A stretch of 34,652 bases of DNA from Marinilabiliales bacterium (GCA_002869315.1 PKTD01000205.1:1-34652), one strand, 5' to 3'. Shown: positions 16,843-26,495, numbered from the stretch's first letter. Notes: generated by a model not told the origin, from the sequence alone. Numbers and translations: made by a program.

Positions 16843-16881
16843 AAACCCAAAGAAAGTGTTTATTCTTCCGGGATTTATAAT

Positions 16882-19800
16882 TTATTGTATTATCAACTTT
16901 TCGGTTGATGATGTTTTAGAATTTCCAATATTGATAATATATATGCCTTTTGCCAGGTTTGCTATATCGATAAGGCTTTGGCCGGAAGTCAATTCCTGTT
17001 CAATAATTTGTTTACCCTGCAAATTAGAAATTGTTAGTTTATAATTATCTACCTCTTTTATAATTACAGTAATATTGTCTCTTGCTGGATTTGGGTAAAC
17101 TAGTAGTTCAGTATTATTATCAGTGTCATAAAGGCCAAGTGTATTACTTATTTCCACATTATCGATATAGAGGTTATTTCCATACTGATTGAAACTTTCA
17201 AACTGAACCTTAATATTTCCCATTCCAGACCACTGATTCAGGTCGATAATTGGTTTAGAAGCGCCATATCCACTACCAGCCCAGTCTTCAGTAATTGCAG
17301 GTGTAAAAAATGAAGTTTGTGGTTCTGTAGTTTCAAAAACTCCTTCACCATCAGGTCCGTTGGCATAGACTCTTGTCCATGTTTCTCCACAATCTGAAGA
17401 AACTTTAACGATCAAAGAATCCTTTTGATTATAACGCTGAGCATATGCATAGTCGAAAGAAAGTAATACATTATCGTAACCAACAAAACTCAATAATGGT
17501 GAGTTCATTTGATCTCTGTTACCCATATTTGTATAATCATAGAAGTTCATCCAGGCAGCATTCGTCATGCCTGAAGCCCCTTCAACCTCTGCTATATCCC
17601 ATGTTTTACTACCATCAGGATTATTTACTTCCCATCCAGAACTACCAAGGCTAACAGCATCAAAGCCATCTAAATACGGGATATTCTGACCACCTACTTT
17701 CACATAGTCATCTTTAGTCAATTCCGACTCTCCAGCCGAGTTTGTGACCTGTAAACTAACTGTATACATTCCTGCTTCAGAAAAACTAACTTCAGGATTT
17801 TGAGAATTTGCATCTGTTCCGTTCATAAAACTCACTGTAGCGGGTTCAAATGTCCATTGCCATGAAACAGGACAACCCTGTGAAAGATCAGTAAATACTG
17901 AAGATTGTGTACTACAAATAACACTATCAACAGTCATAAAATCCACCTCAGGCAACATTGCGGAATTAACTGTAATATAGGATGTTACAGTTTTTGTATC
18001 TTCACCTGCCGGGTTGGTGACAGTAAGAGTAACGGCAAAAGTTCCCTCTTCAGGATATTGAATATTTGTAGGGTTCCTATCAGTTGAAGTAGAAGGCGTT
18101 GCACCTTCGAAAGTCCAGTTCCATGAATGAGGAACACCACTTGATTTATCAAAAAAGTTGATCATACAACCACCAGGAACATCTGTTTCATCTGACTCAA
18201 AATCGGCTAAAGGGGTGCCATAATAAGAAGGTGATGACCATAAACCACGACCATAAGTTGATGTTTTTACAGCATCATTAGCCGGATTATTTTCATCAAT
18301 AAAAATTTCAATTTCAGTTATATTAGCCGAAACAGGGAAATTATTTGAAAATAATATCCATTCTGACATTGTTGCATTTTTATAATAAATTCCGGCATCA
18401 GTTCCTACATAAAGTCCTTCATTATCATTTTTATAAAACTCAATTGTGTTGGTAGAAACATTAGGTATATTCAAAGTAATATCATCCCAGTTAAGACCTC
18501 TGTCAGAAGATTTAAAAACTTTTGAATTAATGGTGATATAAACTACATCTTCATCGTAAGGATTAGTTTCAACATCGGTGGCATTACCACTACTAGGAAC
18601 CTGATCAGAAATATCTACCCAAGTAGGATTTGAACTTCCCAAATCATCAGTACGATATAAATTACCATTATATTTTGAAACATACATTATATCATTATTT
18701 GCCTCACTCTGCTCTAATACATTACAATTTCCGCCTCCGATGTTTGTAATTTTCTCCCATGTTACATTCCATGCCCGTATGTTAGTACTTTTCCATACAT
18801 TTTGCATTCCGACATACATAGTCTCATTTTCAGTCACATCCAGTGCAAACGGAGTTACCCAATCACCCGACTCACCAATTCCACCAGAAATACTTCCCTG
18901 ATTGGAATTATTTACTATTCTGGAAATGCTTTGGCCATTATAATACTCTCCATAGGCATATGTGTCATCTGTATGATCATATGTGCAATCCATTCCATCT
19001 CCACCCATAACAGTTAGGAAACCATTCTCAAGTGAGGTAGCAGAACCATTATCCTGATAACCATTCATTACCTTATTTACATCAGTTTTAGCCTGACCTA
19101 TTTTGTATATTTGAGAAATTGCAAGCCCAGAGGTAAGTTCAGTATAACTTACACCTCCATTATCACTAACATAAACACCACCATCATTACCTACGTATAA
19201 CTTTCCATCTGTTGGAGAAAATTCCAGAACATGTTGATCGGCATGAACAGCAGGTTTGCCACATCCACCATACCAATGTGAACTCATTATCCAACTGGAT
19301 CCACCATTTATTGAGTACCATATATTTACACCACCTGAATAGATAATGTCAGCATTATTTGGGTCTGCAGCCAAGTCCAGATCATACCATCCCTGGCCTC
19401 CTGAACCTCCATTACAATCCCAGGCCATGATATTAGGTGTAGATGATTTTAGAACAAAATTTAGACCTGCATCATCGGAGCGGTATATTCCTCCAAAAGC
19501 ACTTCCACTTGTAGTGTGAAAATAAACCACATCAGGATCTGCAGCACTAACGGCAATAACACCGCGTGAGGCTGATCCAATACCTGCTGTAATCTGAGTA
19601 AAAGTCTCTCCCCCATCAGCAGAGCGATAAAAATTACCACTTCCTGAAGCAAAAACAATATTAGGGTCATCTGCTTTGAATACAACTTCTTTAATATTTC
19701 CGGTTCTTACCTGATACCAGTTTGCTCCTGCATCAATAGTTTTGTATAGGCCTCCGCTGGTAGCAGCAAAAATCATATTGTTGTTGGTAGGGTGCATTAG

Positions 19801-20520
19801 CAATCTGCCAACGGTAGTATTACCCATTCCTGTATTCCATGGAACCCATGTTTCTCCGGCATCAGTACTTTTAAATACTCCCATTCCAGGAGCATCACCA
19901 GCATCACGGTCGCCTGTACCCATATAAATTAATGATGTATTAACATAATCAACTGCAATGGAAGAAACTCCCAAAGTTGGTAAATTATCAGTATGGCTCA
20001 CCCATGTATTTCCGCCATCCTGACTTATCCAGAATCCACCAGCAGGTGCTCCAGCATAAATAATATCTGGATTAACAGGGTCGAAGGCTAAAGCATTTAC
20101 CCTTCCATTTCCATTTGGCTGACCAGTACCAGAATTACCTGGTTTTTCTATTGGGCCCAGATTTATCCAATCGCCTTCAAAATCATTATCTCTGTTTGCA
20201 TAAGATTGCTTAAATTTTTGAAACTCATCAAAAACCTCCGATCCCATTCTTCTGGTGCCATCGTCATTTAATCGTGATCGCCAGTGGTATTCCCACCTTT
20301 TAAATGGTTTATATCCACATCCTCTTGTAATTTCTCTTCCTTCCCAATATTGGTTGAAGGCATCCACGGTTTCGTAAAAATTAGCAGAAGGATCCTGCAT
20401 CATTTCTATCCAATAAGGAGTTTCCTTATAATTCTTTTCGGTTTGGGTTGTTTGTGCACTCATTTGCATGCTAACTGAAAACAATATAGCAATAAGTACT
20501 AAAAATAATGATTTTTTCAT
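16882..20520 (-). CDS. Large secreted T9SS protein 3 with sortilin/BNR-type propeller
   Basis: 1212 residues. After a signal peptide (ending 'SMQMSAQ') comes a long region (about 110-770) of VPS10/sortilin- or BNR-type propeller repeats: 'WISQDGGNTWVSHTDN', 'VFKSTDAGETWVPWNTG', 'FYRSADGGETFTQI', 'VFKSSDRGLNWDDIT'. Two PKD-like domains (about 785-955), a jellyroll (about 960-1135, 'LLSFDYAYAQRYN', 'VQFESFNQYGNNLYIDNV') and a T9SS sorting domain ('LLVYPNPARDN', 'LAKGIYIINI') complete it. The C-terminal 430 residues resemble proteins 1 and 2 while the N-terminal part does not, so it is a mosaic. Such propellers occur in glycosidases, adhesins and sortilin-like binders; I cannot assign an activity. 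Confidence 0.85.
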   Translation of the reverse strand: MKKSLFLVLIAILFSVSMQMSAQTTQTEKNYKETPYWIEMMQDPSANFYETVDAFNQYWEGREITRGCGYKPFKRWEYHWRSRLNDDGTRRMGSEVFDEFQKFKQSYANRDNDFEGDWINLGPIEKPGNSGTGQPNGNGRVNALAFDPVNPDIIYAGAPAGGFWISQDGGNTWVSHTDNLPTLGVSSIAVDYVNTSLIYMGTGDRDAGDAPGMGVFKSTDAGETWVPWNTGMGNTTVGRLLMHPTNNNMIFAATSGGLYKTIDAGANWYQVRTGNIKEVVFKADDPNIVFASGSGNFYRSADGGETFTQITAGIGSASRGVIAVSAADPDVVYFHTTSGSAFGGIYRSDDAGLNFVLKSSTPNIMAWDCNGGSGGQGWYDLDLAADPNNADIIYSGGVNIWYSINGGSSWIMSSHWYGGCGKPAVHADQHVLEFSPTDGKLYVGNDGGVYVSDNGGVSYTELTSGLAISQIYKIGQAKTDVNKVMNGYQDNGSATSLENGFLTVMGGDGMDCTYDHTDDTYAYGEYYNGQSISRIVNNSNQGSISGGIGESGDWVTPFALDVTENETMYVGMQNVWKSTNIRAWNVTWEKITNIGGGNCNVLEQSEANNDIMYVSKYNGNLYRTDDLGSSNPTWVDISDQVPSSGNATDVETNPYDEDVVYITINSKVFKSSDRGLNWDDITLNIPNVSTNTIEFYKNDNEGLYVGTDAGIYYKNATMSEWILFSNNFPVSANITEIEIFIDENNPANDAVKTSTYGRGLWSSPSYYGTPLADFESDETDVPGGCMINFFDKSSGVPHSWNWTFEGATPSTSTDRNPTNIQYPEEGTFAVTLTVTNPAGEDTKTVTSYITVNSAMLPEVDFMTVDSVICSTQSSVFTDLSQGCPVSWQWTFEPATVSFMNGTDANSQNPEVSFSEAGMYTVSLQVTNSAGESELTKDDYVKVGGQNIPYLDGFDAVSLGSSGWEVNNPDGSKTWDIAEVEGASGMTNAAWMNFYDYTNMGNRDQMNSPLLSFVGYDNVLLSFDYAYAQRYNQKDSLIVKVSSDCGETWTRVYANGPDGEGVFETTEPQTSFFTPAITEDWAGSGYGASKPIIDLNQWSGMGNIKVQFESFNQYGNNLYIDNVEISNTLGLYDTDNNTELLVYPNPARDNITVIIKEVDNYKLTISNLQGKQIIEQELTSGQSLIDIANLAKGIYIINIGNSKTSSTEKLIIQ

Positions 20521-20662
20521 GCTTTAATAATTAGTTTCATACTGCTAGACAATCAAATAATAATTCTGGTTGTTTGCAGTTTTCAAAATAAATCTATAAT
20601 CGTATTTTATATCTTTTTCTGCTTTATTAAAGATTATTAAATGCAACTAATTATCACATAAT

Positions 20663-21298
20663 TTATGGAATTTTCATATACTTATGTGCCTGTAGCGACA
20701 CCTTCCATTTAGGATTTTCCATTACGTAATTAATGATTTCCTGAGTCATTTTTTCAGCTTTACTCCACTCCGGCTGTAGAAACAAAAGACAATCATCACT
20801 TACTTTAGCAGCATTTTTTTCAGCCCAATTAAAGTCCTCAGGCGATTCTATAATAACTTTTAATTCACTGGCTCTATCAAACATTGAAGAGTGTGGCGGT
20901 TTATTTTTTTTTGGTGAAACACATATCCAGTCCCATTCCCCATCTAAAACATTTGCCCCTGAGGTTTCGACCATAGTTTTTATTCCCTTCGACTTCAAAC
21001 TTGTAGTTAAATATTCCAAAGGGTATAAAGAGGGTTCTCCTCCGGTAACAACAACCGTTTTTCCATTAGTATTAACAGCATTTTCAATTACAGGGTCGAT
21101 GTTTACTGCAGGCCAGTTTTTGGGATTCCATGAGCGCTTTGTATCGCACCATTTACAACCTACATCACAACCACCAATTCGAATAAAATATGCCGCTGAC
21201 CCCATATTAAAGCCCTCTCCCTGAATAGTATAAAACTCTTCCATTACCGGCAGTTTGCGGCCTCCTTCAAATATTATATCGTTTTTATCGTACTTCAC
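20663..21298 (-). CDS. queE: 7-carboxy-7-deazaguanine synthase QueE
   Basis: A radical SAM enzyme that contracts 6-carboxytetrahydropterin to 7-carboxy-7-deazaguanine in queuosine (preQ0) synthesis. The cluster-binding motif is 'CDVGCKWC' (C44, C48, C51; CX3CX2C), preceded by the QueE-typical 'FYTIQGEG' and followed by 'VVTGGEPSLYPL', 'VETSGAN' and a C-terminal 'VSLQAHKYMKIP'. The length of 211 is standard. The start is GTG at 21298, whose G is also the last base of the upstream gene's TAG, so the two genes are translationally coupled. No queC, queD or queF is in the window. Confidence 0.95.
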   Translation of the reverse strand: MKYDKNDIIFEGGRKLPVMEEFYTIQGEGFNMGSAAYFIRIGGCDVGCKWCDTKRSWNPKNWPAVNIDPVIENAVNTNGKTVVVTGGEPSLYPLEYLTTSLKSKGIKTMVETSGANVLDGEWDWICVSPKKNKPPHSSMFDRASELKVIIESPEDFNWAEKNAAKVSDDCLLFLQPEWSKAEKMTQEIINYVMENPKWKVSLQAHKYMKIP

Positions 21299-22551
21299 TA
21301 TTGCTTAATAAATTTTTTCTCTATTATTCCTTTTTCATTACTAACGCGAAGAAAATAGGTACCGGACTTAAGATTTTTGGTTTTAATTTTTAAGCGGTAA
21401 TCTTCGTCTTTTCTATCTACAGAATAATCTTTTGTTTTAACTATTCTGCCCATACTATCATAAACAGCAATATTGTAATTTCCGTCTGGGATTTTAGTAA
21501 AAACAATCTTAAGTTTTTTACTGCAAACAACTTGATTAGGATAAATATTGAAATCGAAATTAGCATTTAATCCAGAAACAACTAGAGATGCTCCATTATC
21601 AATCCATTGTGAAGTAGTAAAATTATACATTGTAGTATTAAAAAGAGGATTGCTTTCTGAACTTATAACACCTTTTCCATTGGCAGTATAACATATTCCT
21701 TCCGTTTGTGTTGCTGGTATATTTATCATGTCTATACGACGCTTATTTCCCGAATAAAAATCTTCATCTTCAAAGTCAAACATTAGCCATATAAAGGGTA
21801 TCCAACTGTTATTGGTGTAACCTACGAGAATCAATTCGTTTGTCTTTTTATTTAGGTCAGCACCGGTAATGAGCCCCGCTGTATTAAAGGTATTGACAAG
21901 TTCAGCCACATAATTTCCTTCTACCTTGGGTAGTTTATATAATTTACTTTGGTCGTCACCCCTGTTTTTAGAAAACAAATAGATATAATTTTCGCTTGCG
22001 ATCATTGCCTCGCAATCGAAATTATTGTCTTTTTTCTTTAACTGATTGCCAGCATAATCTTCATAAGTAAAAGAAATTCTGGTGGCCGAAACTTCCGTAT
22101 ATTCTTCAGTATTAATATCTGATTTATCAATTATATATACAGAAAGATCATCTCTGTTTCCATAATTATTTCCAAAATCACCTACATAAATAAAATCCTC
22201 ATCCTGAGCAATATCCTCCCAATCTACATTAGTTGAATTCACTATTCTAACTCTTTGTACAACTTCTCCACTTAGTGTGTCAAGTTTATAAATTACATTA
22301 TCGCCACCACTATCATTGTGAGTCCAGTATCCACCATCCCATAAGATCAAACCCGAAGTTTCTTCAACTTCATCGGGTAATAGAAATCTGAAATTAGGCT
22401 TGTAAACTGTAGGATTATAAGTACAACTACCATCGTTAATATTAGCTTCAGCATCAAAGTTATTTGCCTGAGGGTCTGTACAACCTGACACATCCTGAGC
22501 CTTAAGGCCAGTTGCAAATAATAATATTAATAAAATACTGAGAATTCTCAT
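21298..22551 (-). CDS. Secreted T9SS protein with probable beta-propeller
   Basis: 417 residues. A signal peptide (ending 'GLKAQ') is followed by the short Cys-containing motif 'CTDPQANNFDAEANINDGSC', frequent near the start or end of secreted Bacteroidota proteins. Next comes a propeller-like domain (about 60-310, 'EETSGLILWDGGYWTHNDSG', 'VDWEDIAQDEDFIYVGDFG', 'NFDCEAMIASENYIYLFSKN') and a T9SS-type sorting domain ('FNIYPNQVVCSKK', 'LKSGTYFLRVSNEKG'). The final Pro-Asn-Pro is changed to PNQ, a mild variant. The function is not recognised. It overlaps queE by one base and follows folD by 54 bases. Confidence 0.78.
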   Translation of the reverse strand: MRILSILLILLFATGLKAQDVSGCTDPQANNFDAEANINDGSCTYNPTVYKPNFRFLLPDEVEETSGLILWDGGYWTHNDSGGDNVIYKLDTLSGEVVQRVRIVNSTNVDWEDIAQDEDFIYVGDFGNNYGNRDDLSVYIIDKSDINTEEYTEVSATRISFTYEDYAGNQLKKKDNNFDCEAMIASENYIYLFSKNRGDDQSKLYKLPKVEGNYVAELVNTFNTAGLITGADLNKKTNELILVGYTNNSWIPFIWLMFDFEDEDFYSGNKRRIDMINIPATQTEGICYTANGKGVISSESNPLFNTTMYNFTTSQWIDNGASLVVSGLNANFDFNIYPNQVVCSKKLKIVFTKIPDGNYNIAVYDSMGRIVKTKDYSVDRKDEDYRLKIKTKNLKSGTYFLRVSNEKGIIEKKFIKQ

Positions 22552-22605
22552 GAAGTAATATATTAAACTCCCATGCGATGGCTGAGAGATTTTTTTCTGA
22601 ATAAA

Positions 22606-23499
22606 TTATCCTTTTGGATAAATTTCGTGTTTGGATGCTTCAAATGTGTTTTTAAGAAGCATAGCTATTGTCATTAGTCCAACTCCACCAGGCACAGGAG
22701 TTATATATGAAGCCTTTTTCTTAACCTCCTCAAAATCCACATCTCCAACAATACGATATCCTTTCTCATTATCTGCAGGAATTCTGTGTATTCCAACATC
22801 AATAACAACAGCACCATCTTTAACCATATCTGCTTTTACATATTGGGGCTGTCCGATAGCACAAATTAAAATATCAGCCGACTTTGTTATCTCTTCCATA
22901 TTTTGAGTTCTGCTGTGGCAGATAGTAACTGTGGAATTTCCCGGATTAGTCTTTTTTGACATAAGAATACTTATAGGAGAGCCCACAATATTTGACCTTC
23001 CCAAAACGACACAGTGTTTTCCAGCTGTTTCTATTTTGTATCTATCGAGTAGCTCCATAATTCCTGCAGGTGTTGCAGATATAAATGCTTTTTGTCCGAT
23101 GGCCATTCTTCCAACATTTACAGGATGGAATCCATCAACATCTTTTGAAGGATCAATACTTGAAATAACCTTATCAACATCAATATGATCTGGAAGAGGT
23201 AACTGCACTATAAAGCCATCAACTTCATCGTCTTTGTTCAGAAAATCTATGGTTTGAAGAAGTTCTTCTTCAGTAGTATCGGCAGGAAATTTATATGTGG
23301 AAGAAGTCATCCCAATAAGTCTGGCATTTTTTTCCTTGCTTGCCACATAAGTCTGGCTTGCAGGATCTTCACCAACAATTACTGCTACAAGATGAGGCGC
23401 TTTCTCATCTGCATCAATAATCTTGGCAATTTCTGATTTTAACTCTTCCTTGATTTTTTTGGAAATTAATTTTCCATCGATGATTTTAGCTTCCTTCAT
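22606..23499 (-). CDS. folD: Bifunctional methylenetetrahydrofolate dehydrogenase/cyclohydrolase FolD
   Basis: It interconverts 5,10-methylene-THF and 10-formyl-THF for one-carbon metabolism in the cytosol. The 297 residues are the expected length. The active-site motif 'QTYVASKEKNA' has Tyr at about 51 and the general base Lys at about 55, 'GFIVQLPLP' and 'DPSKDVDGFHP' line the folate site, and the NADP-binding 'VVLGRSNIVGSPIS' is followed by 'PVPGGVG' near the C-terminus. It lies 44 bases downstream of ffh on the same strand, so co-transcription is likely. The antisense ORFs in the track here are shadows. Confidence 0.96.
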   Translation of the reverse strand: MKEAKIIDGKLISKKIKEELKSEIAKIIDADEKAPHLVAVIVGEDPASQTYVASKEKNARLIGMTSSTYKFPADTTEEELLQTIDFLNKDDEVDGFIVQLPLPDHIDVDKVISSIDPSKDVDGFHPVNVGRMAIGQKAFISATPAGIMELLDRYKIETAGKHCVVLGRSNIVGSPISILMSKKTNPGNSTVTICHSRTQNMEEITKSADILICAIGQPQYVKADMVKDGAVVIDVGIHRIPADNEKGYRIVGDVDFEEVKKKASYITPVPGGVGLMTIAMLLKNTFEASKHEIYPKG

Positions 23500-23513
23500 T
23501 TTATTTTTTTTAA

Positions 23514-23537
23514 TTCCCCCGGGTTTAACGCGGGGAA
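23514..23537 (-). other. GC-rich hairpin between ffh and folD
   Basis: The short arms TTCCCCG-like (23514-23521) and CGGGGAA (23531-23537) can pair, an unusually GC-rich stem in this AT-rich sequence. On the minus strand it is followed by A residues rather than a T-run, so it is not a good intrinsic terminator for ffh; it may stabilise the ffh 3' end or have no role. Confidence 0.4.
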
Positions 23538-23543
23538 AGATTT

Positions 23544-24878
23544 TTATTTTCTTTTCATGGCATTCATCATGTTTGCCATTTTTCTACCACCACCACCTGT
23601 CATCATTTTCATCATTTTGCTGGTTTCGGCGAATTGTTTTATAAGTCTATTGACTTCCTGTATATTTGAGCCAGCACCATTGGCTATTCTTTTTCTTCGG
23701 GAACCGTTTAGTAATTTCGGGTTCTCTCTTTCTTCAGGAGTCATCGATTGTATTATGGCTTCAATACCTTTAAATGCATCATCTTCAATATCAACATCTT
23801 TAATGGCTTTGCTCATACCTGGAATCATCCCCATAAGGTCTTTCACATTACCCATTTTCTTAATTTGTTGGATTTGTTTCATAAAGTCGTTGAAGTTGAA
23901 TTGGTTTTTTGCAATTTTCTTTTGCATTTTCCTGGCTTCCTCTTCATCGAACTGCTCCTGTGCTTTCTCCACAAGAGTAACGATATCACCCATTCCGAGT
24001 ATCCTGTCGGCCATACGACTTGGATGGAACAGGTCGAGAGCATCCATCTTTTCACCAATACCAACAAATTTTATTGGCTTTTCAACTACCGATCTGATGG
24101 TAAGTGCGGCACCACCACGGGTATCACCATCGAGTTTGGTAAGCACAACTCCGTCAAAATTTAAAAGATCGTTAAAGGCTTTTGCTGTGTTAACTGCATC
24201 CTGACCAGTCATAGCATCAACCACAAACAATATCTCCTGAGGATTTACAGCCTTTTTAACATTGGAAATTTCGCTCATCATCTCCTCATCAATTGCCAAA
24301 CGACCGGCGGTATCAATGATAACTATGTTCTTTCCAAATTCCTTTGCTCTCTTAACTGCATTTTTAGCAATTTCTACTGGATTCTTATTTTCCTCTTCTG
24401 TATATACCTCGGCTCCAACCTGTTCTCCAAGAACCTTCAACTGGTTGATAGCAGCAGGACGATAAACGTCGCCAGCAACAAGCATTACCTGTTGGCCTTT
24501 TTTGCTTTTTAAGTAATTGGCAAGTTTTGCAGAAAAAGTAGTTTTACCAGAACCTTGCAGACCGGCAATAAGAATAACGGCGGGATCTCCTTTAATATTT
24601 ATTCCTACCTGCTCACCACCCATTAGTTGTGCCAGTTCATCATGAACTATCTTCACCATTAAATCTCCAGGTTTGATAGCATTTAAAACTCCCTGACCAA
24701 GGGCTTGTTCTTTTACTTGTGCGGTAAAATCCTTGGCAATTTTATAACTTACGTCAGCCTCAATTAATGCCTTTCGAATTTCTTTAATCGATTCGGCAAC
24801 ATTGATTTCCGTAATACTTCCCTGTCCTTTTAGTATTTTAAATGACCTATCCAGTCTGTCGCTTAAACCTTCAAACAT
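23544..24878 (-). CDS. ffh: Signal recognition particle protein Ffh (SRP54)
   Basis: The GTPase of the signal recognition particle, which binds 4.5S RNA and targets nascent inner-membrane proteins to FtsY. The N domain opens with 'MFEGLSDRLDRSFK', and I place the start at this ATG (24878) because the track start at 24902 is a TTG lying in the promoter region. GTPase motifs are 'GLQGSGKTTFSAKLA' (G1), 'DTAGRL' (G3) and 'TKLDGDTRGG' (G4). The Met-rich M domain carries 'MIPGM' and ends 'MTGGGGRKMANMMNAMKRK'. At 444 residues it is full length. A TACTTTTG -7 box lies 21 bases upstream. The 215-residue antisense ORF is a shadow. Confidence 0.97.
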   Translation of the reverse strand: MFEGLSDRLDRSFKILKGQGSITEINVAESIKEIRKALIEADVSYKIAKDFTAQVKEQALGQGVLNAIKPGDLMVKIVHDELAQLMGGEQVGINIKGDPAVILIAGLQGSGKTTFSAKLANYLKSKKGQQVMLVAGDVYRPAAINQLKVLGEQVGAEVYTEEENKNPVEIAKNAVKRAKEFGKNIVIIDTAGRLAIDEEMMSEISNVKKAVNPQEILFVVDAMTGQDAVNTAKAFNDLLNFDGVVLTKLDGDTRGGAALTIRSVVEKPIKFVGIGEKMDALDLFHPSRMADRILGMGDIVTLVEKAQEQFDEEEARKMQKKIAKNQFNFNDFMKQIQQIKKMGNVKDLMGMIPGMSKAIKDVDIEDDAFKGIEAIIQSMTPEERENPKLLNGSRRKRIANGAGSNIQEVNRLIKQFAETSKMMKMMTGGGGRKMANMMNAMKRK

Positions 24879-24899
24879 ATTATCTGATTTTTTAGGCTG

Positions 24900-24907
24900 C
24901 AAAAGTA
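24900..24907 (-). promoter_or_regulatory. Candidate -7 box (TACTTTTG) for ffh
   Basis: The minus strand reads TACTTTTG, an exact TAnnTTTG match 21 bases before the ffh ATG at 24878. It also argues against the TTG start at 24902 taken by the ORF track. No -33 TTG is visible at the expected spacing. Confidence 0.45.
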
Positions 24908-25013
24908 TAAAAAAAAGGCTTATCCTATTATCACTATTTTAATGCTAAAACCTTGCTAAATTTTGTTATTGAGCGAACAATTTTTACTCGATAAATTATT
25001 TACTGTTTTTCCA

Positions 25014-25021
25014 TACTTTTA
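25014..25021 (+). promoter_or_regulatory. Possible -7 box (TACTTTTA) for the deoxysugar cassette
   Basis: TACTTTTA matches seven of eight positions of TAnnTTTG and lies 22 bases before the ATG at 25044. It fits the start chosen there but would not fit the track start at 24963. Support is positional only. Confidence 0.28.
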
Positions 25022-25043
25022 CATTTTCAATTATCACATAAAA

Positions 25044-26495
25044 ATGGACAGTAATCACATAAATAATTTGTTTCTCAGGAGCGCTCTTACTGAAGAGAAC
25101 CCTTTTATGTCCATTACTGATGTATTAGCCTGGATAGAGGATAGAAAGAAAGCTGTTTTTGTTAATATTGAAAAAATAAAATTTGCTGATTTAAAAGAAT
25201 GGAAACTCGACCAACACAAAGGAAATTTACATCACAACAGCGGGCGTTTTTTCAGCATAGAAGGTATAGAAGTAAATACTAATGCAGGTGAAGTAAAACA
25301 TTGGTGCCAGCCAATAATTAAACAGCCCGAAATTGGTTTACTGGGGATTCTCACTAAAGAAATTGATGGTATTTTGTATTTTCTGCTCCAGGCCAAAATT
25401 GAACCTGGCAATATTAATTTTGTTCAACTTGCTCCGACCCTACAGGCTACGGAAAGTAATTTCAAGCAGGTTCATAAAGGAAATAAACCCGAGTTTCTGG
25501 AGTATTTTATTAATCCTGATCAGGATGCGGTTATGTTAAATCAACTGCAAAGTGAACAAGGTGCAAGATTCTTAAAAAAGCGAAACCGAAATATAATTGT
25601 TTATACTAAAGATAAAATTAAGGAAAGAGACGACTTTATTTGGCTGACTTTAGGTCAGATAAAAAAGTTGATGGCACACGATAACCTGGTAAATATGGAT
25701 ACTCGTACAGTGATTTCGGGTATACCATATGGAAGATACAATTCAGATCAACTTGCACTTTTTGAGACTTATAATGTAAAGAACAATGAAAACACATTTA
25801 GTTACGACCTATTAAGGTCTTCCCTTGATTACGACTCGGCCTTACATTCTTATGATGAAATTATAGGTTGGTTTACTTCATTAAAAACAAAATATGAACT
25901 GGAAGTAAAGCAAAAATCATTGTTTGACCTAAAATACTGGGATATTGGAGAATGGGAAATAAGTAACAAAAACAATAAGTATTTTAAAATTTTTGTAGCC
26001 AATATAAACATAGAAAACCGAGAGGTTAGGAGTTGGCAGCAACCATTGATAAAACCAGTTGATGATGGCATAATAGCCTTTATTATCAAAAAGATAAATG
26101 GTATTATGCATCTATTAGTTCAGGCTAAATTGGAATGCGGGAATTATGATGTACTTGAAATGGCACCAAGTGTTCAATGTATTACCGACAGTTATGATGC
26201 ATCAGAAGGTTTACCATTTTTGAATTATGTTTTAAATGCAAGTCCCGAACAAATAAAACTCGACACATTACAATCGGAAGAAGGTGGAAGATTTTATCAG
26301 GAACAAAACAGAAATATGATTATTCAGGCTAATGAAGACTTTCCAAAAGAAATACCAGAAAACTACATATGGATGACTATCAGCCAGTTAAATATGTTTT
26401 TAAAGTTTAATAATTATTTGAATATACAGTCGAGGAGTTTGTTGGCTGCTGTTGATTTTTTACAGAAATTTGAATTCATTTCGGGAGATTTATGA
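25044..26495 (+). CDS. NDP-hexose 2,3-dehydratase family protein
   Basis: This family removes the C2 hydroxyl of NDP-4-keto-6-deoxyglucose as water, giving a 3,4-diketo-2,6-dideoxy sugar. The 483 residues consist of two homologous halves, as in the family: 'WCQPIIKQPEIGLLGIL' with 'FLLQAKIEPGN' pairs with 'WQQPLIKPVDDGIIAFI' and 'LLVQAKLECGN', and 'LQSEQGARF' pairs with 'LQSEEGGRF', each followed by 'RNiIv' and a 'W(L/M)TxxQ' block. I take Met28 of the track ORF as the start, because the preceding 27 residues are unlike the family. The TGA stop overlaps the ATG of the aminotransferase gene (ATGA). Confidence 0.87.
   Translation: MDSNHINNLFLRSALTEENPFMSITDVLAWIEDRKKAVFVNIEKIKFADLKEWKLDQHKGNLHHNSGRFFSIEGIEVNTNAGEVKHWCQPIIKQPEIGLLGILTKEIDGILYFLLQAKIEPGNINFVQLAPTLQATESNFKQVHKGNKPEFLEYFINPDQDAVMLNQLQSEQGARFLKKRNRNIIVYTKDKIKERDDFIWLTLGQIKKLMAHDNLVNMDTRTVISGIPYGRYNSDQLALFETYNVKNNENTFSYDLLRSSLDYDSALHSYDEIIGWFTSLKTKYELEVKQKSLFDLKYWDIGEWEISNKNNKYFKIFVANINIENREVRSWQQPLIKPVDDGIIAFIIKKINGIMHLLVQAKLECGNYDVLEMAPSVQCITDSYDASEGLPFLNYVLNASPEQIKLDTLQSEEGGRFYQEQNRNMIIQANEDFPKEIPENYIWMTISQLNMFLKFNNYLNIQSRSLLAAVDFLQKFEFISGDL

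Noticed and set aside
10882-20520. Direct evidence for phage or transposon origin of the giant genes
   Set aside because: No integrase, transposase, terminal repeats or tRNA attachment site flank them, and the base composition looks like that of neighbours.
23557-24204. 215-residue plus-strand ORF
   Set aside because: It is antisense to ffh, which is unmistakable on the other strand. The translation is a low-complexity Ser/Ile/Phe sequence typical of a shadow.
24963-25043. N-terminal 27 residues of the 2,3-dehydratase ORF
   Set aside because: The stretch is hydrophobic and unlike the family, begins at a TTG and includes the candidate promoter; the ATG at 25044 is the better start.
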